From NCBI RefSeq assembly GCF_000737715.1, contig NZ_JPRN01000018.1, forward strand, positions 1 to 64,000: a stretch of DNA of 64,000 nucleotides. Reading direction: 5' to 3'. This DNA is from Chryseobacterium sp. JM1. Lineage in GTDB: Bacteria > Bacteroidota > Bacteroidia > Flavobacteriales > Weeksellaceae. This document shows positions 33,639-41,460 of this stretch, piece by piece. How positions within the stretch are numbered: the stretch's first letter is position 1; the number at the start of each line of letters is the position of its first letter. The notes under the pieces were generated by a model, which made no database searches, was not told the DNA's origin, and saw nothing but the letters and a program-made list of their open reading frames with translations. Made by a program: the position numbers and the translations under genes.

Positions 33639-34322
33639 TTATTTATAATGTCTAAAGATTCCGAAATCGGAAGGCGTCCAAAGAGCAGCTTTCTGTCCGG
33701 CAGCTTTCAGAGCATCGTTTGCCCAGGTATTACAGGTATAAAGGAAGCTGTACGTGCCTTTAGCATCATAAAATGCATCGTTCACATCATATACAGCATC
33801 CGTAGGAATGACGATGAAATTCCCGTTCTGATCTCTGTCGAATTTATCTTCAACAAATTTTACCAGATTCTTATATTGATCCTTGCTGATCATAATCATT
33901 TTGCAGTCTTCCCCTTCTTTCATGGTTTTGTAGTAGGTGCAATGCATCGCTGAATCGCTTAGCCAAAATGCCGCTTTTACAGCTGTAGAAAATTTCAGAT
34001 CGTCCCAGGTAGGAGTATCTAGATAAAAACCTTTATCACCCCACCCTATTCCTATATAGTTATAATCTGAACTTTTTGATTTAGTATTGGCAAACGGAAC
34101 TTTTGCTCCCCAATCCTGAAGGTCGTTTTTTACAGGCATCACGATATCTGTATGCACTCCGTTGGTGTAAATATAGATCGGTATTTCTTTTGGCTGCCCG
34201 TCATCCTCACCGGAAACTTCTATAAGTGGCAGCACCAGCCCTAAAATAACGTAAAGGACCACAATTCCCAAAATAACACCTACTGTTTTCAGGACATATA
34301 ATAATACAATTTTCACGCTCAT
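33639..34322 (-). CDS. DUF2459/TIGR02117 family protein
   Basis: A 227-residue protein with one N-terminal membrane helix (about 8-33). Conserved segments match the TIGR02117 family: IPIYIYTNGVHTDIVMPV, YNYIGIGWGDKGFYLDTPTWDDL and FLYTCNTWANDALKAAGQ, the last with a Cys-Thr-Trp that could be a papain-like nucleophile. Biochemical role unknown; the pattern of His in GVHTD and Cys in TCNTW suggests a Cys-His hydrolase, which is inference. First gene of the operon with the L,D-transpeptidase-like and SRPBCC genes. Confidence 0.82.
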   Translation of the reverse strand: MSVKIVLLYVLKTVGVILGIVVLYVILGLVLPLIEVSGEDDGQPKEIPIYIYTNGVHTDIVMPVKNDLQDWGAKVPFANTKSKSSDYNYIGIGWGDKGFYLDTPTWDDLKFSTAVKAAFWLSDSAMHCTYYKTMKEGEDCKMIMISKDQYKNLVKFVEDKFDRDQNGNFIVIPTDAVYDVNDAFYDAKGTYSFLYTCNTWANDALKAAGQKAALWTPSDFGIFRHYK

Positions 34323-34674
34323 GTTTTAATAAAATTTAATCTTCAATTTTCCGTAAAAGTATTTGTTTTAATCGAAAAAATGATTAAATTTAGTTACGAA
34401 ATATTCACAAATATGCTTAAAAATACAAAATCACAGAAGAGATTTAAAGTAAGAGTGAAAACAGCTCCAAAAAGAGTACAGAAAAAACGTTGATTTTCGG
34501 TGGGACATGAGTCTCCTGAAGGTCAATTTTTCTTTTTAGGAAAGGTTTTCCGAAGATTCTTACTGAATTAAATCTTATCCTCCTTAAGGCGCACTGCTTA
34601 AGGGATGGCGATTTATCCTCCTGAGTTTTGGAACCGAAAAATTCCAGATAAGGATTCGTCACCAAAAATTTATC
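34323..34674. other. Spacer holding one very small gene
   Basis: Apart from the 26-codon ORF at 34413-34493, nothing is recognised. Related words recur (ATCTTATCCTCCT near 34572 and ATTTATCCTCCT near 34612, TTAAGG/CTTAAGG), but no terminal inverted repeats of an IS were found. Confidence 0.45.
34413..34493 (+). CDS. Small, very basic 26-residue protein
   Basis: ATG 34413, TGA 34491-34493. The peptide begins MLKNTKSQKRFKV and ends with VQKKR: 12 of 26 residues are Lys or Arg and none is acidic, the composition of a small ribosomal or RNA-binding protein. The DNA is AT-rich but the codon choices give no stretches of Asn/Ile/Phe expected from chance AT-rich frames. It lies alone in a 352-bp spacer, divergent from the DUF2459 gene and convergent with queG. 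I do not recognise a named family; a ribosome-associated peptide is one possibility. Confidence 0.5.
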   Translation: MLKNTKSQKRFKVRVKTAPKRVQKKR

Positions 34675-35628
34675 CTACAGCTTGTCCGAAGAACGTTCCA
34701 AAAATTCTATATTCCGCTTCAAACCAGCAAATTTGGTTCTCTTTACGGGAGATTTCCTAAAGATCTCAGAGAATATTTCCTGAGTAATTTCCTTCCATTC
34801 TTCTTTTTTAAAATTTTTCAGCGATTCATTAGGCGCAAATCTGCTCTGAAGATTCGGCGCAGAAAATCTGTTCCACGGGCAAACATCCTGGCAGATATCA
34901 CAGCCGAACATCCAGTCTTCCATTTTGTTTTTGAAATGATCAGGAATCTCGTTTTTAAGCTCTATAGTAGCGTAAGAGATGCATCGGCTTCCATCAACGA
35001 TCTTCTCCGATACAATGGCGTCTGTAGGGCACGCATCAATGCATTTTCTGCAGGTTCCGCAATGATCGGTCGTAGCATGATCGGCAGCCAGCTCCAGATC
35101 ACAGATGATTTCCGCCAGAAAGTAAAACGAACCGTTCTGCTTGGTAATAAGATTGGCATTTTTTCCTACCCAGCCTATTCCAGACTTTTTAGCCCAGCTC
35201 CGCTCCAGAATGGGTGCAGAATCTACAAAAACCCGGAATCCGAACTCCCCAATCTCTTCCTGAAGTTCTGCCACCATTTCCCGCAGGATTTCTTTGACCA
35301 CTTCATGATAATCTTCTGCGTAGGCATATTTTGAGATTTTATAATTCTCTAAAGCGGAAATTTTTTCTTTTGGAAAGTAATTATAGGAAAGTGAAATAAC
35401 GGATTTTGAACCTTCTACAAGCAGCCTTGGATCTAATCTTTTGTCGAAATGGTTTTCCATGTACTTCATTTCGCCATGAAAATTGTTTTTAAGCCATTTT
35501 TCCAGATTGGGGGCGTCTTCTTCTAAAAAATCTGCTTTCGAAATACCGCAGCTCTGAAACCCAAAACGTTCTGCTTTGGACTTAATTAACTGGGCATGTT
35601 TTTCGGCACTGGAATTCAGAATTTTCAC
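34675..35628 (-). CDS. queG: Epoxyqueuosine reductase
   Basis: Last step of queuosine biosynthesis: reduces epoxyqueuosine in tRNA to queuosine, using cobalamin and two [4Fe-4S] clusters. The 317-residue protein has the N-terminal QueG domain (RFGFQSCGISKADFL ... KSVISLSYNYFP), the conserved AKKSGIGWVGKN, and two ferredoxin-type Cys clusters: CGTCRKCIDACP and CDICQDVCPWN. The C-terminal HEAT repeat found in some homologues is absent. The start is GTG at 35628, positioned four bases after a TAATTTTG box, so the mRNA may be leaderless. Confidence 0.95.
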   Translation of the reverse strand: MKILNSSAEKHAQLIKSKAERFGFQSCGISKADFLEEDAPNLEKWLKNNFHGEMKYMENHFDKRLDPRLLVEGSKSVISLSYNYFPKEKISALENYKISKYAYAEDYHEVVKEILREMVAELQEEIGEFGFRVFVDSAPILERSWAKKSGIGWVGKNANLITKQNGSFYFLAEIICDLELAADHATTDHCGTCRKCIDACPTDAIVSEKIVDGSRCISYATIELKNEIPDHFKNKMEDWMFGCDICQDVCPWNRFSAPNLQSRFAPNESLKNFKKEEWKEITQEIFSEIFRKSPVKRTKFAGLKRNIEFLERSSDKL

Positions 35629-35632
35629 TTTG

Positions 35633-35640
35633 CAAAATTA
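35633..35640 (-). promoter_or_regulatory. -7 box of queG, leaderless geometry
   Basis: Minus strand TAATTTTG followed by CAAA and then the GTG start, so transcription would begin at or within a base or two of the start codon. The same arrangement occurs before gldD. Confidence 0.45.
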
Positions 35641-35794
35641 AGATTAATTTACGAATGTTATACTTTTAAATGCTAAAGCGGATAAGCCCGAAGTTTTAAG
35701 ACTTTCTTTCGAAAATTTAAGTTTTGATAGGGATCTTTTTAAGAAAAAAATTGCGTATTTTCGTTCTTATTTTTTAATCTAAAATTAAACAGTT

Positions 35795-36094
35795 ATGTCT
35801 TTAATAGAAGTAATACAATCAGGAAATTATGAATTAATTGACGTTCGTGAGCCCATGGAGCTTGAAATGGACGGAAATATAGACGGAGCCAAGAATATTC
35901 CTCTGGGTGAAGTAGAAGACAGAAAAGAAGAAATCTTATCTATTGAAAAACCAGTGATTTTATTCTGCAGAAGTGGAAACAGAAGCGGAAAAGCATTGGA
36001 ATATCTTAACGGACAAGGCCTGAAGGACGGTCATAACGGCGGAGGCTGGGCTGAACTGAAAGCTGCGTTGGAAGCAAATCAAGGAACTTTTTAA
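35795..36094 (+). CDS. Rhodanese-like domain protein
   Basis: A 99-residue single rhodanese domain. The N-terminus YELIDVREPMELEMDGNIDGAKNIPLGEV and the active-site loop ILFCRSGNRSGKAL, with the catalytic Cys in CRSGNRS (about residue 67), are complete. It can carry persulfide sulfur in the cytoplasm; the acceptor is unknown. It ends in a terminator that overlaps its stop codon, so the HD gene 26 bp downstream needs read-through or a separate promoter. Divergent from queG. Confidence 0.9.
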   Translation: MSLIEVIQSGNYELIDVREPMELEMDGNIDGAKNIPLGEVEDRKEEILSIEKPVILFCRSGNRSGKALEYLNGQGLKDGHNGGGWAELKAALEANQGTF

Positions 36095-36107
36095 GTTCCT
36101 TTTTTTT
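36081..36107 (+). terminator. Terminator overlapping the rhodanese stop codon
   Basis: AAGGAACTT-TTT-AAGTTCCTT with T tail; the TAA stop (36092-36094) is inside the hairpin and the next gene starts 14 bp later. Confidence 0.75.
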
Positions 36108-36120
36108 ATCTTCATTCACT

Positions 36121-36738
36121 ATGAATCTGAAAGAAAAATTCACAGATCTCTGTCTTCCGTTTTCAAAAGACCAGGATCTTATCAACCGCTTTTGGCAGGA
36201 AATTGAAAAGAAATATTCTGAAAAAGGCAGGCATTATCATGATCTTTTTCATCTGGAAAATATGTTTCTGGAACTGGAAACGGTAAAAGAATATATTAAA
36301 GATCCTGTTGCTGTTTCATATTCTGTATTTTACCATGATATTATTTATGATGCCGCTTCAAAATCGAATGAAGAAAAAAGTGCATTGCGCGCCGTAGAAA
36401 GGCTTCAACAGCTGGGTTTAAATGCAGAGATGATTTCAAAAGTTTCATCACAGATCTTAGCTACAAAATCACATCAACTTTCTGACGATTCCGATACCAA
36501 TTATCTTCTTGATGCTGATCTTTCTATCCTTGGAAAAGATCTGGAGGCTTATCTGGATTATACCCGGAAAATCCGAAAGGAATACTCCATTTATCCGGAT
36601 CTACTGTATAAACCGGGAAGGAGGAAAGTGCTTAAACATTTTCTGGAGCTTGAAAGCATTTTTAAAACTAGTGATTTCGGGGAGCGGTATGAACAGAAAG
36701 CTAAACAAAATCTAACTGCAGAGCTTCAGCTTCTGTAA
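36121..36738 (+). CDS. HD-domain metal-dependent phosphohydrolase-like protein
   Basis: A 205-residue cytoplasmic protein. HD-type metal site residues are visible: RHYHDLFHLENM (His38-His39/Asp40 area) and SVFYHDIIYDAASKSNEEKSA with the central His-Asp, and DSDTNYLLDADLSILG supplying the later Asp. This matches the group of predicted HD-superfamily hydrolases of about 200 residues in many bacteria; the natural substrate is unknown. It begins just after the rhodanese terminator and stands at the end of the plus-strand pair. Confidence 0.82.
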   Translation: MNLKEKFTDLCLPFSKDQDLINRFWQEIEKKYSEKGRHYHDLFHLENMFLELETVKEYIKDPVAVSYSVFYHDIIYDAASKSNEEKSALRAVERLQQLGLNAEMISKVSSQILATKSHQLSDDSDTNYLLDADLSILGKDLEAYLDYTRKIRKEYSIYPDLLYKPGRRKVLKHFLELESIFKTSDFGERYEQKAKQNLTAELQLL

Positions 36739-36861
36739 ACCTATAAAACTTGAGGGGCAAATAAAGCTTATTTTACCACGCAAAGTACATTGTAGAAGTA
36801 ACAGATTGCACGGATTTACAAAGATAATGACGTTGATTCTGATGAAGAGAATGGATACAAA

Positions 36862-36954
36862 CCACATGATTTTAAAATTTCACGCAGATTAGTCAGATGA
36901 TGCAGATTTTTACTTTTGCTCATCTGCTTGATCCGTATCATCTGCGAGAGAAAA
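36862..36954 (+). repeat. 93-bp dispersed repeat, copy B
   Basis: Gap-free alignment with 32156-32248, 87 of 93 bases identical. Confidence 0.9.
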
Positions 36955-36963
36955 TATTAAAAC

Positions 36964-36992
36964 AAAAAAGGGATGCAGCAAAACTGCATCCC
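36964..36992 (-). terminator. Minus-strand terminator without an adjacent gene
   Basis: GGGATGCAG-TTTTG-CTGCATCCC perfect stem followed by six T on the minus strand. The next terminator on this strand (37415-37444) already ends the hydrolase gene, so an independent transcript of up to about 420 nt is implied. Confidence 0.75.
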
Positions 36993-37414
36993 CAACATGA
37001 AAAGCATCCATTTCAAACACAACTTTTACACATTCACTAAACCAATCTTCGATGACTTTTTTACCAATTGTCTGATGAAGTAAAAATATAAATTAACATA
37101 TCACCTATACGTGATTTGAATTGTTTATTTTGTGTAATTTCAAACTGATATCCTGGCCAAAAAAAGCTATGACAGGCACTTATCAAGATTTCAACTCTAG
37201 TTAAATATTTTAAAAAATTAATTAAAATGACTTTAAAATTTAATACCAAAATCATTTTTTGAATTTTTGTTTTTCATTAAAATCTGTACAGAAAAGAATA
37301 CATTTATTCTATAACTAAAGATCATACTGCCGAAAAAATGGGCGAAATTGTATTTATAATATGTAGGTTTTATACAAATTTTTAAACCCATCCAAAATAT
37401 GTACACATTAAAAC

Positions 37415-37444
37415 ATAAAAAAAGCACCCTGATCATCAGGATGC
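37415..37444 (-). terminator. Terminator of the nitronate monooxygenase-hydrolase unit
   Basis: Minus strand GCATCCTGAT-G-ATCAGGGTGC with one mismatch, then seven T, 24 bp after the hydrolase stop. Confidence 0.75.
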
Positions 37445-37468
37445 ATTTATATAAATCGAATTTTGTCA

Positions 37469-38248
37469 TCAGCTGTAGTGCTTTATAAAATCCGTGACTT
37501 TATTGAGAACCCAATCAGGAACTTCTTTGTGAGGCGTATGCCCAATTCCGGGAATGATATATTTTTCTGCGGTTCCGCTTACCTGAGAAACTGTTTTCTC
37601 CACCTGATCCAAAGTTCCGTATTCATCAGCTTCTCCCTGAATGAAAAGCAAAGGACACTGAATATCCTTCAAAAGGTATTCGATATTCCAGCTTCTGTAG
37701 TCTTCGCGGGTCCAGGTTTCGGTCCAGGCTTTGAAAAGCATTTCTACTTTTTCGCCATGGTATTTCTGTAAACGTTCAGCAAGATTGGTGGTTTTGTAAG
37801 CATCCCAGGCATCGTAGACTCCTTTCAGGGTAACTTCTTCTACGAAAATATGTCCTGCTTCACAGATCACTGAATGTATCTTTTCCGGATATTTTGCAGC
37901 TGTAATCAAGGCGATAGTTCCACCGTCACTGTGACCAAACAAAATGACATTGCTAATGCTTAGTTCGGCAAGCAAATCATTAAGAAGATCAGCCTCCAGT
38001 TCCATATAATTAACGGGTCTTTCATGAGTAAGCATAGGTCCGGATTTACCATAACCCAGTCTGTCATACATTAAGATATTATAACCGGTGGCTTCAGCCA
38101 GTTTCACCGGAAAATCTCTCCAAAGTTGGGTACAGCCTAAGGAATCATGAAGAAAAACAATAACCGGTTTTCCTTCAGACGATTGGTGATATGCGGTATA
38201 AAGTTTCTGACCTCTTACTTCAATTAATCTCTCTTCCATTACATTCAT
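37469..38248 (-). CDS. Alpha/beta hydrolase
   Basis: A 259-residue cytoplasmic hydrolase. The oxyanion-hole region VIVFLHDSLGCTQLW, the nucleophile elbow LFGHSDGGTIAL (Ser about 108), the acid region LFIQGEADEYGT and the catalytic His in IPGIGHTPHKE are all present and in canonical order. The GHSDGG elbow is common in esterases and C-C hydrolases. Substrate unknown. It begins 7 bp after the nitronate monooxygenase-like gene on the same strand, so the two form an operon. Confidence 0.92.
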   Translation of the reverse strand: MNVMEERLIEVRGQKLYTAYHQSSEGKPVIVFLHDSLGCTQLWRDFPVKLAEATGYNILMYDRLGYGKSGPMLTHERPVNYMELEADLLNDLLAELSISNVILFGHSDGGTIALITAAKYPEKIHSVICEAGHIFVEEVTLKGVYDAWDAYKTTNLAERLQKYHGEKVEMLFKAWTETWTREDYRSWNIEYLLKDIQCPLLFIQGEADEYGTLDQVEKTVSQVSGTAEKYIIPGIGHTPHKEVPDWVLNKVTDFIKHYS

Positions 38249-38255
38249 TCCTCCA

Positions 38256-39245
38256 TTACAACACCGGCACTTTCGCTGCTTCGAATTCTTTTAACAAATT
38301 AGTGAAAACGGTTTCTACCGGAAGTATATCATTGATTAATGCAGAAACCTGCCCTATTTCAAGCTCGCCATCTTCCATATCGCCTTCAAACATTCCGCGT
38401 TTTGCTCTTGCGCGACCTAACGATGCGATTAAAGCCTCTTTATCTCTTCCTGACTGGTAGATATATTCCAGTTCCCCAAAGAACCTGTTTTTGACCATCC
38501 TTACAGGTGCCAGTTCTTTTAAAGTAAGATGCGTATCTCCTTCATTAAGTTCTGTAATTTTCTTTTTCCAGTTGTCATGAGCGCTGGCCTCCAAAGTAGC
38601 TGCGAAACGTGAGCCAATCTGTACACCATCTGCTCCAAGGAGCATCGCTGCTTTCATCTGTGAACCCAAAGCAATTCCTCCGGCTGCAATCAATGGTTTG
38701 GAAATATGGTTTTTCACATTGGGAATAAGACAGAATGTAGTGGTTTCGTCTCTTCCGTTGTGTCCGCCTGCTTCAAAACCTTCTGCTACCACAGCATCTA
38801 CTCCGGCTTCTTCACATTTTACGGCAAATTTGGTGGAAGATACCACGTGTGCTACTTTTATTCCTTCTTTCTGAAGGGTTTCTGTATAGGTTTTCGGATT
38901 TCCGGCAGAAGTAAAAACAATCTTCACACCTTCTTCAAGAATAATCTGGATGATCTCCTCAAGATTGGGGTATAACATCGGAACATTCACTCCGAAAGGC
39001 TTATCTGTAGCCAGTTTACACTTCTGAATATTTTCTCTTAAGATGTCCGGGTACATACTTCCTGCCCCGATAATTCCCAGTCCGCCACAGTTTGAAACCG
39101 CCGAAGCCAGTTTCCAGCCTGAGTGCCAGATCATACCGGCCTGGATAATAGGGTATTGTATATTAAAAAGCTCTGTAATTCTATTTTGACTTGTCTGCAT
39201 TTCGTGAAGTTTTTTTGCTGAATTGAAATCTATAAAATTGCTCAT
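38256..39245 (-). CDS. Nitronate monooxygenase family protein
   Basis: About 330 residues, an FMN-dependent TIM-barrel enzyme of the 2-nitropropane dioxygenase family. N-terminal IQYPIIQAGMIWHSGWKLASAVSNCGGLGIIGAG, a phosphate-binding EGFEAGGHNGRD segment, PLIAAGGIALGSQMKAAMLLGADGVQIGSRFAAT and the late FMN-binding region match the family. It oxidises alkyl nitronates such as propionate-3-nitronate, or may act on other substrates (some members are enoyl reductases). ATG 39245 (MSNFIDFN) is chosen; the TTG upstream at 39266 gives an unlikely hydrophobic tail. Confidence 0.9.
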   Translation of the reverse strand: MSNFIDFNSAKKLHEMQTSQNRITELFNIQYPIIQAGMIWHSGWKLASAVSNCGGLGIIGAGSMYPDILRENIQKCKLATDKPFGVNVPMLYPNLEEIIQIILEEGVKIVFTSAGNPKTYTETLQKEGIKVAHVVSSTKFAVKCEEAGVDAVVAEGFEAGGHNGRDETTTFCLIPNVKNHISKPLIAAGGIALGSQMKAAMLLGADGVQIGSRFAATLEASAHDNWKKKITELNEGDTHLTLKELAPVRMVKNRFFGELEYIYQSGRDKEALIASLGRARAKRGMFEGDMEDGELEIGQVSALINDILPVETVFTNLLKEFEAAKVPVL

Positions 39246-39297
39246 GCGTAAAAATACTAAAAACAACGGTTTTCAGCGGGTAAAAAATGGGTAAAAT

Positions 39298-39350
39298 ATT
39301 GAGAAGAGTTATGAGTTATGAGTTGTGAGTTGTGAGTGCGGCGGGGTGCG
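39298..39350. repeat. GAGTTATGAGTTGTGAGT tract
   Basis: Repeats of ATGAGTT and GTGAGTT in the spacer before the unknown gene, the inverse of ATAACTCAT words at 4690-4730. Confidence 0.55.
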
Positions 39351-39421
39351 AATGTTGAAAATAAAAACAATTTCATTATCAGTTCACTTTACACCTCTAA
39401 AAATCTGTATCTCGCAACGGG

Positions 39422-39925
39422 TTATGGCTTCAATCGGTATGCAGTCAGTACTTCATCTATCACCGGGCTTAGGTTTAAGAATTTCCGGGCCAGTGCGCAC
39501 AGATCATTCTGAATATGATCTGGTCTAAGTTCTATCCAGCCTTCCATGAGGGTCAAAGGACCGTATTGTACGCTTACGTTTTCCCAATTCTCCTGATTTT
39601 CTGCAAAACGATTTCTAAAGTCTTCTGCAAAGTTCCTGGCCGGTATTTTATAGCCTTTAAGATTTCTCAGTTTCAGCGCATGAATGTTGTAATACAGCTT
39701 TCCTTCTTTAATCGATTTTTCATTAATCCAAACCGAAAAAAAGATCCGGCCCGGGGCATCCATCGGAGATTCGGGAGTACTGGACCACTCGGGTTTGTAT
39801 ATCTTTAATGCAACGGATTCAAGAATGGTGTCTACAGACAATCGAAGGTCTGAATTTATAAACTCTTTTCCGGAAAGGGTATCGACAGCTTCCTGAAATT
39901 TATGTCCGTAAAAAGATTCATCCAT
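39422..39925 (-). CDS. Conserved hypothetical protein, 167 residues
   Basis: Soluble, mixed alpha/beta composition, no signal peptide and no membrane helix. Motif-like stretches are MDESFYGHKFQEAVDTLSGKEF, PEWSSTPESPMDAPGRIFFSVWIN and WENVSVQYGPLTLMEGWIELRP. I do not recognise the family. Single gene: the SurA terminator lies upstream (39974-40003) and a repeat tract downstream. Good codon use and a clean ATG at 39925 support that it is real. Confidence 0.7.
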   Translation of the reverse strand: MDESFYGHKFQEAVDTLSGKEFINSDLRLSVDTILESVALKIYKPEWSSTPESPMDAPGRIFFSVWINEKSIKEGKLYYNIHALKLRNLKGYKIPARNFAEDFRNRFAENQENWENVSVQYGPLTLMEGWIELRPDHIQNDLCALARKFLNLSPVIDEVLTAYRLKP

Positions 39926-39973
39926 TGCTTCAAAGTTTATGATTTAAATATATCATTTTTTCAGAAAGAGCAT

Positions 39974-40003
39974 AAAAAAAACCTTCAGAAATTCTGAAGG
40001 TTT
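39974..40003 (-). terminator. Terminator of the SurA-like gene
   Basis: AAACCTTCAGAA and TTCTGAAGGTTT arms, T7 tail on the minus strand, 5 bp after the stop at 40009. Confidence 0.9.
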
Positions 40004-40008
40004 AGTAT

Positions 40009-41373
40009 TTATTTTTTGATCGATTCTTTTTTCCAGTTGGCTTTGAATTTACAGTTATCATAGCGTCCGTCGATCGATATAAAGGTTGTCGGCAACTGAG
40101 CGTTGACAAACTTTTCAATCATTTCATTACGCTTTTTGTTGAGCGCCATCTGCTTGATTCTGTTATAATCCGTTTCCAGTGTGATCTGATGAGCAGGAAT
40201 CACATCTTCCTGTTTGATCATCTTTACCACTTTTCTTTTGTTGTCTTCATCCTCGAAAGCAGCAGTAATGTCTCCTTTGTTCAGACCAGCCAGTTCGTAG
40301 CTGATAGATCCCGGAATACTTTCTCTTTCAATTTTATCAGAACCGTCTGCTCCTGCAATAATTCCTGCATTGAACTTCGTTTTCTTATCGTCTGAGAATC
40401 TATAAGCAGCATCTTTAAATGTCATTTTACCTTCAAGGATAAGACCTTTGATACTGTCCATTTTTGCTTTTGCTGTTTTAATCTCTTCGTCTGTAGGCGT
40501 AGCCTTTAGAAGGATGTGTCTTGCATCATATACTTTCCCTGATTTTTTGATCAGCTGTACAATATGGTAGCCAAATTCAGATTCAATAGGATCTGAGATC
40601 TCATTTTCCTGAAGGTTTAAGGCCGCCGCTTCAAATGGCTTTACCATCTGTCCTTTATAGATGTTCTTGTACAATCCTCCGTTGGCAGCAGATCCTTCGT
40701 CTTCAGAATAGATTCTTGCCTGGCTTTCGAACGTTTCTCCACCAGCAATATCCTGCTTGATTTTCTTTAATCTTTTGATAAGATCTTCCTTGTGAGCTTC
40801 TGTAAGCTTAGGGTACATCATGATCTGTGCTAAAGAAATTTCATCCTTTACTTCCGGAAGCTGCATTTTGTACAGGTTGTAGAAGTCTGTTACCTCATTC
40901 GGTGTTACGTCTGCTTTTTCAGTAATACGCTGATATTTAGCCTGTCCGTAATATTGATCGATGTCTATCTTTTCGATAGCATTTTTCATTTCAAATCCGT
41001 TTCTGAATTTATATGCGGTAAGCATTGTTTTTTCATCCGGGAACTGAGAAAGTAACTGACGGTATTTTGCGTTGGCCTGCTCCTTAATCGCAGCAGAACG
41101 GTTTTCAATCAATGTATCTTTTTTTGCTTCGTATACAAGAAGCTTGTTGCTGATCAGGTTTTCAAGGAACTCACATTTGTCAGTTTCAGAGGCTCCCTGC
41201 TGTTTGGCATAATTCATCTGCTCATTCACATCTGATTCCAAAACAATTTCATCACCGATAACAGCAGCAATACCATCCACTAATTCTCCCGGTTTAAGCT
41301 GAGCATTCATGTTTGAAGAGAATATCATCATGAAAATCCCAAGAAGAAAAGTGATTTTTAGTTTATTTGTCAT
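40009..41373 (-). CDS. Peptidyl-prolyl cis-trans isomerase, SurA-like
   Basis: Periplasmic chaperone/isomerase for outer-membrane proteins. Signal peptide 1-24 (ending NMNAQ). N-terminal SurA-type chaperone region (DGIAAVIGDEIVLESDVNEQMNYAK) and two parvulin domains: the first at about 175-275 (EISLAQIMMYPKLT ... SEDEGSAANGGLYKN ... SEFGYHIVQLIKK), the second starting ARHILLKATPTDEEI. The total of 454 residues is close to E. coli SurA. A -7 box 22 bp before the ATG and the terminator make it a single-gene unit. Confidence 0.92.
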   Translation of the reverse strand: MTNKLKITFLLGIFMMIFSSNMNAQLKPGELVDGIAAVIGDEIVLESDVNEQMNYAKQQGASETDKCEFLENLISNKLLVYEAKKDTLIENRSAAIKEQANAKYRQLLSQFPDEKTMLTAYKFRNGFEMKNAIEKIDIDQYYGQAKYQRITEKADVTPNEVTDFYNLYKMQLPEVKDEISLAQIMMYPKLTEAHKEDLIKRLKKIKQDIAGGETFESQARIYSEDEGSAANGGLYKNIYKGQMVKPFEAAALNLQENEISDPIESEFGYHIVQLIKKSGKVYDARHILLKATPTDEEIKTAKAKMDSIKGLILEGKMTFKDAAYRFSDDKKTKFNAGIIAGADGSDKIERESIPGSISYELAGLNKGDITAAFEDEDNKRKVVKMIKQEDVIPAHQITLETDYNRIKQMALNKKRNEMIEKFVNAQLPTTFISIDGRYDNCKFKANWKKESIKK

Positions 41374-41394
41374 TTTACTATTTTAAACAAGTTG

Positions 41395-41402
41395 CAAATT
41401 TA
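41395..41402 (-). promoter_or_regulatory. -7 box of the SurA-like gene
   Basis: Minus strand TAAATTTG (TAnnTTTG), 22 bp before the ATG at 41373. Confidence 0.5.
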
Positions 41403-41460
41403 GAATTCTTAACGAATTAGTCTAAATTTTTTATTATAAATATTTCTTAAAAAGACTTAT

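Larger units (their letters stand above)
36739..37468. other. 730-bp spacer with repeat and two minus-strand terminators
   Basis: No credible gene. It contains the 93-bp repeat copy B (36862-36954), a terminator at 36964-36992 with no evident gene, and the terminator of the hydrolase gene at 37415-37444. A 14-codon ORF (37277-37233) was considered and not called. Confidence 0.55.

Noticed and set aside
34560..34640. Possible IS remnant from repeated TTATCCTCCT words
   Set aside because: No terminal inverted repeats, target duplication or transposase fragment could be found.
34444..34665. 73-codon minus-strand ORF in the spacer before queG
   Set aside because: Overlaps the small basic gene on the other strand and lacks any domain or start signal.
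37061..37255. 64-codon minus-strand ORF before an orphan terminator
   Set aside because: AT-rich random composition; no start context or family; terminator lies about 70 bp further on but does not prove coding.
37233..37277. 14-codon ORF MKNKNSKNDFGIKF, reminiscent of a peptide-precursor leader
   Set aside because: Stops after 14 codons, no core peptide in any continued frame, no maturation gene nearby.
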